Positions 8,572-17,004 of a stretch of DNA of 64,000 nucleotides are shown piece after piece. The stretch is from the NCBI GenBank assembly GCA_004193205.1, contig RZUM01000002.1, forward strand, positions 1,116,001-1,180,000. The letters run 5' to 3'. Below the pieces are notes generated by a model. That model searched no databases. It was not told the DNA's origin and saw nothing but the letters and a program-made list of their open reading frames with translations. This DNA is from Gordonia sediminis. GTDB taxonomy: Bacteria; Actinomycetota; Actinomycetes; Mycobacteriales; Mycobacteriaceae. Positions within the stretch are counted from its first letter, which is position 1. Every line of letters starts with the position of its first letter. Both the position numbers and the translations under genes were made by a program.

Positions 8572-8940
8572 ATGGACGTGTTCGCCGGGCTACCCGTGCG
8601 GAATCTGCCGCAGGCCGTGGCGTGGTTCGAGCGGCTACTCGGTGACGTCGCGTCGTTCGAACCGAACGATGTCGAGCGTGTCTGGACGTTGACCGATCAC
8701 GGCCACGTTTATGTCGTGGTTACGCCAGACGATGCCGGGCACGGGCACGTCACGCTGTTCGTCGACGATCTGGGTGACTTCCTGGCGTCGGCGGCGAGAA
8801 GGGGCGTCGAACCGGACTCACACGAGACCTACGACAACGGCGTCCGGAAGGCGGTGTTCCGGGACCCCGACGGCAACGAGGTCGGGGTCGGCGGGACGGA
8901 CGTTGCGGAAGGATCTGAGCAGCCCGGCTCGACGTCATAG
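8572..8940 (+). CDS. VOC superfamily (glyoxalase/bleomycin-resistance fold) protein
   Basis: The protein of 122 residues has the two beta-alpha-beta-beta-beta halves of the VOC fold: MDVFAGLPVRNLPQAVAWFERLLG at the start and a second half ending VRKAVFRDPDGNEVGVGG, where the last Glu is the usual metal-ligand position. ATG 8572 is preferred over ATG 8566 because GAGGAGG at 8557-8563 is then 8 bases away. It diverges from the AtuA-like operon and overlaps the convergent MFS gene by 6 bases. Neither substrate nor enzymatic activity can be assigned. Confidence 0.78.
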   Translation: MDVFAGLPVRNLPQAVAWFERLLGDVASFEPNDVERVWTLTDHGHVYVVVTPDDAGHGHVTLFVDDLGDFLASAARRGVEPDSHETYDNGVRKAVFRDPDGNEVGVGGTDVAEGSEQPGSTS

Positions 8941-10245
8941 GCCGCCCGGGACCGGGCGACCCGACTGCTGTGACCACAACTCCGGGTCGTCGCGGAGCAG
9001 CCGGGCGCGACCCTTGCGGCGGTACCGCCAGATCTGCGTCGCACCGAGCCCCCAAAGCAGGAACTGTGCCGACATCGCCCAGGTGAAGGCCTCGGGCGGA
9101 TAACCCGAGTCACCGGCCGGAGTGCGCCAGTCGAGAATCAGACCGATCAGCGCCACCGTGGTCAGGCTGGCGATGAATCCGCCCTGGTTGATGATGCCCG
9201 TGGCGGTGCTGACCCGGAACACCGGATTCGACGTCCGGCCCAGGTCGAAGCCGACCATCGATGCCGGACCGCCCATGCCGCATATCACCACCAGCACGAC
9301 GAGCAACCAGTACGGCGCGGCTCCCGGCCAGGCCAGCACCACCGCCCACATAGCCGCGATCGAGGCGATCACGATCAGTACGAGCGTCGACCGGTGCCAC
9401 GGCCACCGGGTGATCAGCCACGCGAACGTCGGCCCGAACGCCATGATCGAGAGCACCATGATCGTCAGCAGCAGACCGGCGGCCTCCGAGCTCAGGCCCT
9501 GCCCCTCCACGAAGAACGGGTAGCCCCACAGCAGCCCCATCACCGTCGCGCTGAACTGAGTGGAGAAATGCATCCAGAAGCCCAGCCTGGTACCCGGATG
9601 CTCCCACGACGCGGCCAGACTGTCCTTGATCCCGGACAGCCCCAGCATGGGTCCTGACACCGAGCGCATCTCCACCGAATCCCGCACCACCACCAACGTC
9701 GCGACGAGCAGCACCGCACCGCAGGCGCTCGTCGCGAGGTAGGCGTTCGTCCAACCCCACGCCGACAGCGCCCACGTCATCGGTACCGCCGCCGCGACCG
9801 CGCCGAGCTGGCCGAGCACACCGGTCAGCTGCGTCATCAGCGGGATACGTCGGGTGGGGAACCACGAGTTCACCAGGCGAAGCACACACACGAAAGTCAT
9901 CGCGTCGCCGACGCCTACGAAGAACCGCGACGACAACGCCCACACATAGGTGTCGGCGAACGCGAAGCTGAGCTGCGCGCACGTGAGGATGAGCGTGCCC
10001 GTCAGCAGCACCCGCCGCGGCCCGAACCGATCGACGAGGAGTCCGACCGGCACCTGCATAAGCGCATAGATCAGCAACTGCAGCACCACGAACGTCGACA
10101 GCTGCGCCGCGGAAATGTCGAAACGCTCGGCCGCGAGCAGTCCGGCGACCGCCAGCGACGAGCGCTGCAGCACCGCGACGAAGTACACCGATAGTCCGAC
10201 GAGCCAGATCGTCATCGCCTGGGCGGAGCGCGGTTGTGCGGTCAT
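8935..10245 (-). CDS. MFS transporter
   Basis: This 436-residue, 12-helix carrier has the MFS loop motif GLLVDRFGPRRVLLTG after the second helix and the conserved N-terminal helix VGLSVYFVAVLQRSSLAVAG. Its pattern (RSSLAVAG, SRFFVGVGDAMTFVCVLRL) resembles anion:cation or nitrate-type carriers, but substrate prediction is unsafe. ATG 10245 is the first Met before the membrane domain; the frame is open for another 170 codons without protein-like character. It is a single gene, convergent with the VOC gene. Confidence 0.85.
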   Translation of the reverse strand: MTAQPRSAQAMTIWLVGLSVYFVAVLQRSSLAVAGLLAAERFDISAAQLSTFVVLQLLIYALMQVPVGLLVDRFGPRRVLLTGTLILTCAQLSFAFADTYVWALSSRFFVGVGDAMTFVCVLRLVNSWFPTRRIPLMTQLTGVLGQLGAVAAAVPMTWALSAWGWTNAYLATSACGAVLLVATLVVVRDSVEMRSVSGPMLGLSGIKDSLAASWEHPGTRLGFWMHFSTQFSATVMGLLWGYPFFVEGQGLSSEAAGLLLTIMVLSIMAFGPTFAWLITRWPWHRSTLVLIVIASIAAMWAVVLAWPGAAPYWLLVVLVVICGMGGPASMVGFDLGRTSNPVFRVSTATGIINQGGFIASLTTVALIGLILDWRTPAGDSGYPPEAFTWAMSAQFLLWGLGATQIWRYRRKGRARLLRDDPELWSQQSGRPVPGGL

Positions 10246-10354
10246 CGTCGGTAGCTCGGCGTCGATCGCGGGGTCTGACAGCAGTGGGTCACTTGACCAT
10301 TGTCCGGTACCGGGTCGCCGTTGTCGGCGTGGCCCCCGGTCCGCCGGCACTCGG

Positions 10355-11674
10355 TCATGCGTCCTTGAGCCGCTCCAGCACCTCCGCTTCCTCGGCCCGG
10401 ACCCGGCGCAACGCCGATTCGACCTTGCCCTTGTGGGTGCCCTGAGCGATGCACTCGTCACGCCGCCTCGACAGATATGCCCGCTCCGCCGCATTCTGTG
10501 TCGCAGCGATCGCGGCGTCGTATGCCGAGCGCGCGTCGGCGCTGCGCCCGAGCCGTCGCAACAGGTCGGCGCGGGCGGCGTGCCAGGCGTGGTAGCGGTC
10601 CAGGGCGAGGCCGTCGACGATGGCCAATGCGACGTCCGGACCGTCGAGCTCGGCGACGGCGACCGCGCGATTGAGTGCGACGACCGGGGTGGGCTCCACG
10701 GCGTACAGCTGGTCGTAGAGCGCGACCACCTGAGCCCAGTCGGTGTCGCGGGCATCGCGCGCGTCGGTGTGGACCGCGTTGATGGCCGCCATGAGTTGAT
10801 AGCGCCCCGGGCGGGACTGCTCGGCCGCGACGCGGGCGAGGCATTCGCGAACCAGTGCGTGACCCTCGACGATGAGGGCGTGGTCCCAGCTGCCGCGGTC
10901 CTGCCGGTCGAGCGTCACCAGCTCCCCGCCGCTGATGCGAGCGGTGCTGCGGGCTTCGGTCAGGAGCATGAGCGCGAGCAGCCCGGCGACCTCGCCGTCG
11001 TCGGGAAGCAGCCCGCGCATGATGCGGCCCAGCCGAATCGCCTCGGCGGTGAGATCCGCGCGGACCGGGTCATCGCCGGCGGCGGCAAGGTAGCCCTCGT
11101 TGAAGATCAGATAGATGACGGTGAGCACGCCGTCGAGCCGATCCGTGACATCGTCACGGTCGGGCACGCGGAACGGGATGTGCGCGGCCTTGATCTTGGC
11201 TTTGGCCCGGGTGATGCGCTGTGCCATCGTCGTCTCGGCGACCAGGAACGCGCGGGCGATCTCGCCGACGGTGAGTCCGCCGAGCAGCCGCAGCGTCAGC
11301 GCGATTCGGGCCTCCGGCGCGAGCGCCGGGTGGCAGCAGGTGAACATGAGCCGGAGGCGGTCGTCGGAGACCGCTCCGGTCGGTTCGTGCGGCGTGTCAT
11401 CGTTGATGATCATGGCGGCCTGATGCTTTGTGTCACGCAGGGATTCCCGGCGAATCCGGTCGATGGCGCGGTTTCCCGCGGTGGTGGTCAGCCAGGCGCC
11501 GGGGTTGGGCGGGATGCCCTCGGACGGCCATCGCTCGACGGCGGTGAGCAACGCCTCGCCGGCCGCGTCCTCGGCGATGTCGAGATCGCCGAATCGACGG
11601 ACCAGCGAGGCGATCACCCGTCCGTACTCCTCGCGGTAGATCCGATCGATCTCCGCGCGGGCATCCGTGGTCAT
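10355..11674 (-). CDS. ECF42-type RNA polymerase sigma factor with C-terminal TPR-like extension
   Basis: The protein has 439 residues. Residues 1-170 hold sigma-70 regions 2 and 4 (DIAEDAAGEALLTAVERWP; LTLRLLGGLTVGEIARAFLV, then MAQRITRAKAKIKA). The remaining 270 residues form the helical extension found in the ECF42 group (LTVIYLIFNEGYLAA, then DWAQVVALYDQLYAVEPTPVVALNRAVAVAELDG). In that group a DGPF-domain protein replaces a classical anti-sigma factor, and the gene just upstream, overlapping by 4 bases, encodes one. Target promoters and inducing stress are unknown. Confidence 0.9.
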   Translation of the reverse strand: MTTDARAEIDRIYREEYGRVIASLVRRFGDLDIAEDAAGEALLTAVERWPSEGIPPNPGAWLTTTAGNRAIDRIRRESLRDTKHQAAMIINDDTPHEPTGAVSDDRLRLMFTCCHPALAPEARIALTLRLLGGLTVGEIARAFLVAETTMAQRITRAKAKIKAAHIPFRVPDRDDVTDRLDGVLTVIYLIFNEGYLAAAGDDPVRADLTAEAIRLGRIMRGLLPDDGEVAGLLALMLLTEARSTARISGGELVTLDRQDRGSWDHALIVEGHALVRECLARVAAEQSRPGRYQLMAAINAVHTDARDARDTDWAQVVALYDQLYAVEPTPVVALNRAVAVAELDGPDVALAIVDGLALDRYHAWHAARADLLRRLGRSADARSAYDAAIAATQNAAERAYLSRRRDECIAQGTHKGKVESALRRVRAEEAEVLERLKDA

Positions 11675-12018
11675 GCGCGGTCGAACGTCCTGATCTCGAT
11701 CTTGGCCCCGCAGGCCTGCGACGCCCGCGCAGCGATCTTCAGCACGGCATCGAGGTCGGCTGCCTCGACGACCCAGAATCCGCCGAGGAACTCCTTCGTC
11801 TCGGCGAACGGCCCGTCGGTCACGATCACGTCGGAACCGGTGTTGTCGACCGTGGTGGCGGCATCGGGGCGCCCGAGTCCCCCGGCGAACACCCACGCAC
11901 CCTCGGCCTTGAGCTCGTCGTTGAACCTGCCCGTCTCCTCGTACATCGGCTGCGCTTCCTCGGGCGGGATGTCGTAGACGCTGGGGTCGCCGATCACGGA
12001 AAGCATGTAGTGAGCCAT
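11671..12018 (-). CDS. DGPF/YCII-domain protein, partner of the ECF42 sigma factor
   Basis: The protein of 115 residues (MAHYMLSVIGDP...) carries the family motif TDGPFAETKEFLGGFWVVEAADLDA in its middle, which names the DGPF domain; the fold is a ferredoxin-like YCII domain. Its stop overlaps the sigma-factor start (ATGA, 11671-11674), so the two products are made together. Established genomics ties DGPF proteins to ECF42 sigma factors, but their biochemical role is unclear. It is transcribed away from the IclR gene; the 248 bases between them should hold both promoters. Confidence 0.88.
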   Translation of the reverse strand: MAHYMLSVIGDPSVYDIPPEEAQPMYEETGRFNDELKAEGAWVFAGGLGRPDAATTVDNTGSDVIVTDGPFAETKEFLGGFWVVEAADLDAVLKIAARASQACGAKIEIRTFDRA

Positions 12019-12266
12019 CTCGGAGTCCTTTCATCGGTGGCTGCCGGTCGGCTGCCTCTACCTTCTCTACGAATGGACCGAGGTGAATACGACAGGCTCA
12101 CGCGAATTACTACCGAGTTCGGAGGAGTCTGCGATGCACCTATACCAAGGTAGGGACGCGATGCCCCGCGGGGAAGAGCTCGGGTGGAGGGACGTTCGCG
12201 GGTCGGTTTCCGACTGTTCATGCGCGCCGTACGCTCGGACTACACCATCAGAGATCGGAGGGTGCC

Positions 12267-13013
12267 GTGGCCGAGGGGAAGAGTTCTCTGGCCCGTGCGC
12301 TGTCCATCCTCGAATCGTTCGGCGAAGACCGTCCGGAACAGACGCTGGCAGAGATCGTCGCCACCACCGGACTGCCCCCGACCACGGCTCATCGATACCT
12401 CGCCGATCTGGTCAGTTGGGGAGGCCTGAACCGGACGGGACGTGGTACGTACACGGTGGGCAGACGACTCTGGCAGTTGGGGGCACTCGCCCCCAGAGAA
12501 CGACAGCTTCGCGACGTTGCCCTGCCCGTGCTGGAGGACCTGTTCGAGACAACCCACGAGGTCGTCCACCTCGTCGTCCTCGACGGCGACCGCGCGTTGT
12601 ACGTCGAGAAGCTGACCCCCAGAAAACGGGCGGGCGCCGAGGTGACGTCGCAAGTCGGGTACCGACTACCGCTGCATGCGACCGGCCCGGGCAAGGTTCT
12701 CCTCGCTTACGGCCCCTCGGAACTCCGTGAGTCGGTACTCGCCGGCGACCTACCGCGGCTGGCATCGGGGACGATAACCGATCCACAATTATTGCGGCGG
12801 TCCCTCGCGGAGATCCGGTCGACGGGGTACGTCATCTCCCGCGACGAGACGACCGAGGGTAACGCGTCAGCGGCCGCACCGGTCTTCGGCGCCACCGGTG
12901 ACGTCGTCGCGTCGATCTCGGTCGTCGTACCGTCGTCGCATCCCAACCTCAGCGCCCTCGCTCAGGGGGTCCGAGTGGCCGCGGCCGTCATCTCGCGAAA
13001 TCTTCGTTCCTGA
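12267..13013 (+). CDS. IclR family transcriptional regulator
   Basis: The protein has 248 residues from GTG 12267. The N-terminal winged helix (SLARALSILESFGEDRPEQTLAEIVATTGLPPTTAHRYLADL) is followed by the IclR effector domain (LHATGPGKVLLAYGP; GYVISRDETTEGNASAAAPVFGATGDVVASISVV). It converges on the decarboxylase gene, with their stops 24 bases apart. IclR proteins commonly control neighbouring aromatic or 2-oxoacid catabolism, so the decarboxylase/dehydrogenase pair is the obvious target. I see no clear palindrome upstream. Confidence 0.88.
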   Translation: MAEGKSSLARALSILESFGEDRPEQTLAEIVATTGLPPTTAHRYLADLVSWGGLNRTGRGTYTVGRRLWQLGALAPRERQLRDVALPVLEDLFETTHEVVHLVVLDGDRALYVEKLTPRKRAGAEVTSQVGYRLPLHATGPGKVLLAYGPSELRESVLAGDLPRLASGTITDPQLLRRSLAEIRSTGYVISRDETTEGNASAAAPVFGATGDVVASISVVVPSSHPNLSALAQGVRVAAAVISRNLRS

Positions 13014-13037
13014 GCTACGTGGTCAATCTGGGGTCGG

Positions 13038-14639
13038 TCAGACGTCCAGGTGACGTTCCGGTGTCACATCGATTTCCAGTACCAGGGGGCTCTTGCGTTG
13101 CGCGAGAGACGGAACGATCTCGTCCAATGTTCGGATCAGCTCGCCGTGTTCCGTGACACGCACGGTCGGACAACCGAGTCCGGCCGCGATCGTGCCGATG
13201 GAGACCTCCTCGAACGACGGCCACGGCGCACGCCCGTTGCCTTCCCGTTCGGCGAGGCGGTCCATGATGGCGTAGCGGCCGTTGGCGAGCACCACGAACA
13301 ATGCGCCCACGTCGTATCGTGCTGCGGACCAGAGGGACTGGATGCCGTAGAGAGACGAACCGTCACCGACGACGGCGACGACCGGCCGGTCAGGCGCTCC
13401 CATCCGCAAGCCGATCGCGGCGGGCATGCCGAACCCTAGTCCTCCCATCGCCGCGCTCACGAACCCCAGCGGCTCTCGTGCCGGCAGGAGCTTGTGCAGA
13501 TCCGGTCGGCTCGACGGGGTCTCCTCGACGAGGATCGTGTCGGAGGGAAGTCGCCTGGCCAACTCGGTGAACACGTGCACGGCCCGCAACGGACCACTGC
13601 CGTCGAGGTCGATCGGCGGTGTGGGCCGTAGTTGAACCGACCGTTCGACGGTCCGTTTGGCGACCGTCTGGGACAGCTCACGTGCGAACGCCGCAGGATC
13701 GGCCAGAACCGACACCTGAGCGGGACTCCGCGATGCCTCGTCCCGGTGATCGGTGATCACGATGACCGAGGTGCCGTCAGGGACCAGCGCGCCCTCGTCA
13801 AACGGATACTGCCGAAAGGCGGGAGCGCCGATCGTGACAACCAGGTCATGCGCCGTCAACACATCGCGGAGCCCGGTACGCGCGGCCGGAAGATGTCCGG
13901 CGAACAACCGGTGATCCTGTGGAAAACCGGCTCGGGCTCCGAACGATTCCTGATAGACGGGGCAGTCGAGTCGTTCGGCGAGCGCGACTGAGGCGGACCA
14001 GCCGTCCGCGCTGTCCAGCCCGGCTCCGACGACGATGAGAGGGTTGCTGCTGTCATCGATCATCGTCGCGATCTGCGCGACTGATTCCGGCTGCGGGCGG
14101 TCACCGATGATCAGATGTTGCGGCGCAGCGTCGTCGAGTGCGGACGCCTGAGCCTGCCAGTCGTCCATCGGCACGATCACCAACGCGGGACCACGTCCGA
14201 TCGTTGCCTCGTGGAAGGCCCGCGATACCGCGCCAGGAACGTCCTGTGGACGTACGGGCTGATCGACCCAGACGGGATAGTCGCCTGCGAGACCGGACAA
14301 ACGGCCGGCGAGAAACGGCTCCATTGCGAGGTGTCGTCGATCTTGCTGGCCGACGATGACGACGAGAGGTGCACGATTCACGCGTGCCGTGGCGAGAGCG
14401 CCGACCGCATTGCCCAAACCCGCCGTCGTGTGCAGGATCACAAGTGCGGGCGCCTCGGTGGCGATGGCGTGGCCGGTTGCGATACCGACCACCGACCCTT
14501 CATGCAGTCCCAGCACGAACTCGAGATCGTCTGGGAGATCGGTCAGCAACGACACCTCGGTCGAGCCGGGATTCGAGAATATCTTTGTCATTCCTGTTCG
14601 ACGGAGAACGTCGAAGGTGGCGTCACGAACAGTGGTCAT
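13038..14639 (-). CDS. thiamine-diphosphate-dependent 2-oxoacid decarboxylase, benzoylformate-decarboxylase-like
   Basis: This protein has 533 residues and the three ThDP-enzyme domains. The N-terminus aligns position for position with benzoylformate decarboxylase (BFDC): Ser26 in FSNPGSTE, Glu47 in LHEGSVVG and His70 in LHTTAGLGN are kept. The ThDP/Mg site is GDGSSLYGIQSLWS with LANGRYAIMDRL. The second catalytic His of BFDC (His281, in FRYHQYD) corresponds to Tyr278 in FRQYPFDEG, so a changed substrate or rate is likely. Expected reaction: benzoylformate or a related 2-oxoacid to aldehyde plus CO2. It is divergent from the ketopantoate-reductase-family gene across 277 bases that hold nothing else I can name. 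Confidence 0.85.
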   Translation of the reverse strand: MTTVRDATFDVLRRTGMTKIFSNPGSTEVSLLTDLPDDLEFVLGLHEGSVVGIATGHAIATEAPALVILHTTAGLGNAVGALATARVNRAPLVVIVGQQDRRHLAMEPFLAGRLSGLAGDYPVWVDQPVRPQDVPGAVSRAFHEATIGRGPALVIVPMDDWQAQASALDDAAPQHLIIGDRPQPESVAQIATMIDDSSNPLIVVGAGLDSADGWSASVALAERLDCPVYQESFGARAGFPQDHRLFAGHLPAARTGLRDVLTAHDLVVTIGAPAFRQYPFDEGALVPDGTSVIVITDHRDEASRSPAQVSVLADPAAFARELSQTVAKRTVERSVQLRPTPPIDLDGSGPLRAVHVFTELARRLPSDTILVEETPSSRPDLHKLLPAREPLGFVSAAMGGLGFGMPAAIGLRMGAPDRPVVAVVGDGSSLYGIQSLWSAARYDVGALFVVLANGRYAIMDRLAEREGNGRAPWPSFEEVSIGTIAAGLGCPTVRVTEHGELIRTLDEIVPSLAQRKSPLVLEIDVTPERHLDV

Positions 14640-14916
14640 GTCGGGGTCTCCAGGTGATCAGATCGGCTGTGTGTGGCCGAGAGCCCGTGCTCAGCGGTGG
14701 TCGGATGGGGACGTCGAGTTCGGAACATCGAGGTCGTGCCACCCACCATCTCCGAGAGTCGGCACCAGGAGAACCTCACCTCCCGGCATTCGGAAAAGGC
14801 GCAGCGGATCTTTCCTCGATGTCCTTATCGTCCGTGCATTGACATGCCGGCCCCGAGGAGCCGGGAGCACATGCGGACCCCAAGGGGCCGCCCTGATTAC
14901 GGAGATAGAGGCGAAG

Positions 14917-15825
14917 ATGAAGATCGTGATTGTCGGTTCCGGAGCCATGGGACAACTGTTCGGCGCACGCCTGACCCGAGCCGGCAACGATGTGACCTTC
15001 GTGGACACGAACCCCGATGTGATCGATGCGTTGAACGCCGGCGGCGTGACGGTGGATTTCGGCACCGAGACGTTCACCGTCGACGCTTCGGCCGCGGTCG
15101 CCGCGGACGTCACTGGGCCCGCGGATCTGATCATCGTGTTCACCAAGGGCTTTCACACCCAGTCGGCACTCGACTCGATCCGCCACGTGGTGGGTTCGCA
15201 CACCCGCGGCCTCACACTGCAGAACGGGCTCGGCAACGACGAGATGCTCGCGAAGGTGTTCGGACCCGAAAACACTCTCGTCGGCATGACCGATCTACCC
15301 GCCGACCTGACGCGCCCCGGACACGTTCACACCAGATCAGAAGGCAAGGTTGCGATAGGCGCATACGACGGCGGCGTGGGCGCACCCGACATCCGAGAGA
15401 TGTTCACCGAGGCCGGCTTCCGGCTCACCGACGACGGCGACGTCCGCATTCCGATCTGGGAGAAGGTGGCATTCAACTCGGCGCTCAACACGATCAGTGC
15501 CATCACTCGGATGCGAGTCGGCGCCATCGGCGCTGATGCTGGAACGCGACAGCTCGTGGATCACGTTGTCGACGAAGTGACTGCGGTCTCGACAGCCGAG
15601 GGTGTCAGCGTCTCCGCAGACCGGATTCACGCTGCGCTGGAGAACGCGTTCGAGAACCATACCGATCACAAGACGTCGATGCTGTCCGACGTCGAGGCCG
15701 GACGGCGAACCGAGATCGACAACATCGCCGGCGCGGTCGTTGCCTTCGGTCAGCGCAACGGGGTCGGCACCCCGGTGTTGGACGTGCTGTGCACTCTCCT
15801 CCGCGCTGCAGAGCGCGCCGCGTAG
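14917..15825 (+). CDS. ketopantoate-reductase-family 2-hydroxyacid dehydrogenase
   Basis: The protein has 302 residues. It has the N-terminal NAD(P) motif MKIVIVGSGAMGQLFGARL, the family signature QNGLGN, the catalytic Lys in IWEKVAFNSALN and the C-terminal helical domain with RTEIDNIAGAVVAFGQRNGVGTPVLDVL. PanE itself reduces 2-dehydropantoate, but D-mandelate dehydrogenases of Enterococcus belong to the same family. Next to a benzoylformate-decarboxylase-like gene, a D-2-hydroxyacid dehydrogenase that makes the decarboxylase substrate is the better guess. ATG 14917 is the first residue of the Rossmann strand; the frame is open upstream but not protein-like. Confidence 0.85.
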   Translation: MKIVIVGSGAMGQLFGARLTRAGNDVTFVDTNPDVIDALNAGGVTVDFGTETFTVDASAAVAADVTGPADLIIVFTKGFHTQSALDSIRHVVGSHTRGLTLQNGLGNDEMLAKVFGPENTLVGMTDLPADLTRPGHVHTRSEGKVAIGAYDGGVGAPDIREMFTEAGFRLTDDGDVRIPIWEKVAFNSALNTISAITRMRVGAIGADAGTRQLVDHVVDEVTAVSTAEGVSVSADRIHAALENAFENHTDHKTSMLSDVEAGRRTEIDNIAGAVVAFGQRNGVGTPVLDVLCTLLRAAERAA

Positions 15826-15901
15826 CGCCCTTCGTCCCAAATCCGACAGTCCCTGGCCACGGATCGGTGCCACGACCCCAGGTCGGAACGTCGGTGATGT
15901 G

Positions 15902-15934
15902 TCTCGAGCCTGCCTCTTGCGCGCAGGCTCGAGA
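15902..15934. terminator. 12-bp perfect stem-loop after the ketopantoate-reductase-family gene
   Basis: TCTCGAGCCTGC at 15902-15913 pairs exactly with GCAGGCTCGAGA at 15923-15934 around a 9-base loop. It lies 77 bases after the dehydrogenase stop and before the convergent TetR gene. There is no strong T-run, which is common in actinobacterial terminators. The rest of 15826-16161 shows nothing I can assign. Confidence 0.55.
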
Positions 15935-16161
15935 TGACCTGTTCTGAGTCCTACGATCGCTCGGTCGACAAGCTCAGCCAGATCACCGGCAGGATGCGAA
16001 GACGTTGTGCCGGCACCGATACCGTCCGACGCGACGCCCTTCCGGGGGAACCCAGCCCGCCGAGGGCGCGGCCGCCTCATCACCAAGGGTCCGATCGTAG
16101 ATGTAACGGCGAGACAAGCCGCGGTTGCTCGGAGCGAATTACCCCCAGCGAATCTGCTGCG

Positions 16162-16824
16162 CTACGAGGTGGCACTCTTCGCTGCGTCCTTGTGGACCAT
16201 GCCGTCGACGAGTTCCACGTAGTAGTCCGCCACGTCAGACGGTGCGAGTTCCCCTTGCGGATCGAACCAGGACTGAACGTATTCGCACATGGTCAGGATG
16301 GCGAACGCGGTCACTCGGGCGTCGGAAATAGCGAACGCGCCAGTCTTGACACCGTTTTCGAGGATCTTCCGCAGGGTGGCCAGGTGCCGGCGCTGTTTCT
16401 CGATGAGAGCCGAGCGGTGCGGCGGCGGCAATGCGTGCACCAGGTCACGCATGCCGACCGACGTCGTGTACGTCCCCGCTGCCTCACTCTGTTCGAGTTT
16501 CCACAGCACATGCGCGCGCACGAACTGTTCGAGTTGGGCACCGGGTTCGTCAGCGGTGACGTGTTCGGCCACATTGTCGACGAACTGGTCGAGCAGTGAT
16601 TCCATGGCTGCGAGAAACAGGTCCTGCTTGGACTTGAAATGCCAGTACAGGGCCGGCGGGGACACGTTGACGGCGTCGGCGATGGCCTTCATGCTCGTCG
16701 ACTTGTATCCGTCCTTAACAAACAGTTGAGTAGCGGCTTCGACGATCCGATCGCGGCTGGCGATGTCACCGTCGAGCGTGGCGGAGGCGGCAACCGCCTG
16801 CGACGCTCGTTGAACTGGACTCAT
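16162..16824 (-). CDS. TetR family transcriptional regulator
   Basis: The protein has 220 residues from ATG 16824. The N-terminal DNA-binding domain is canonical: DRIVEAATQLFVKDGYKSTSMKAIADAVNVSPPALYWHFKSKQDLFLAAME, residues about 24-75. The ligand domain (HVLWKLEQSEAAGTYTTSVGMRDLV, then ITMCEYVQSWFDP-like segments) resembles TetR regulators of acyl-CoA and steroid metabolism, but the ligand is unknown. It lies 180 bases downstream of the ABC permease on the same strand, with a small palindrome at 16885-16898 upstream. It is a candidate regulator of the importer operon. Confidence 0.88.
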   Translation of the reverse strand: MSPVQRASQAVAASATLDGDIASRDRIVEAATQLFVKDGYKSTSMKAIADAVNVSPPALYWHFKSKQDLFLAAMESLLDQFVDNVAEHVTADEPGAQLEQFVRAHVLWKLEQSEAAGTYTTSVGMRDLVHALPPPHRSALIEKQRRHLATLRKILENGVKTGAFAISDARVTAFAILTMCEYVQSWFDPQGELAPSDVADYYVELVDGMVHKDAAKSATS

Positions 16825-16884
16825 ATGCCCTACTGTATCGATTGGCGGCGCCACGGGTGATCCGGAGCGCCGAATGTGGATTCA

Positions 16885-16898
16885 CTAACGACCGTTAA
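16885..16898. promoter_or_regulatory. small palindrome upstream of the TetR gene, possible autoregulatory operator
   Basis: The bases read CTAAC-GACC-GTTAA. The inner TAAC/GTTA arms are exact and the spacer is 4 bases, the same geometry as the CTAAC-N4-GTTAG boxes in the 26-46 kb region. It lies about 60 bases upstream of the start at 16824. Confidence 0.4.
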
Positions 16899-17004
16899 CT
16901 ACCGCTGCCGACCGCGGTGGATTCTGCGGCTGTCCGCCCCCTCTGGGTTGCGGAGAAGCAGAGCAGACCCATCGACGGCCGGCAGCGGCCGTTGCACGGG
17001 ATAC

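Noticed and set aside
14356-14916. Upstream extension of the ketopantoate-reductase-family frame
   Set aside because: The extra 187 codons are antisense to the decarboxylase gene and lack protein character. The Rossmann strand begins at ATG 14917.
15902-15934. Possible transposon end or attachment site
   Set aside because: A single hairpin between convergent genes with no second copy or integrase is better explained as a terminator.
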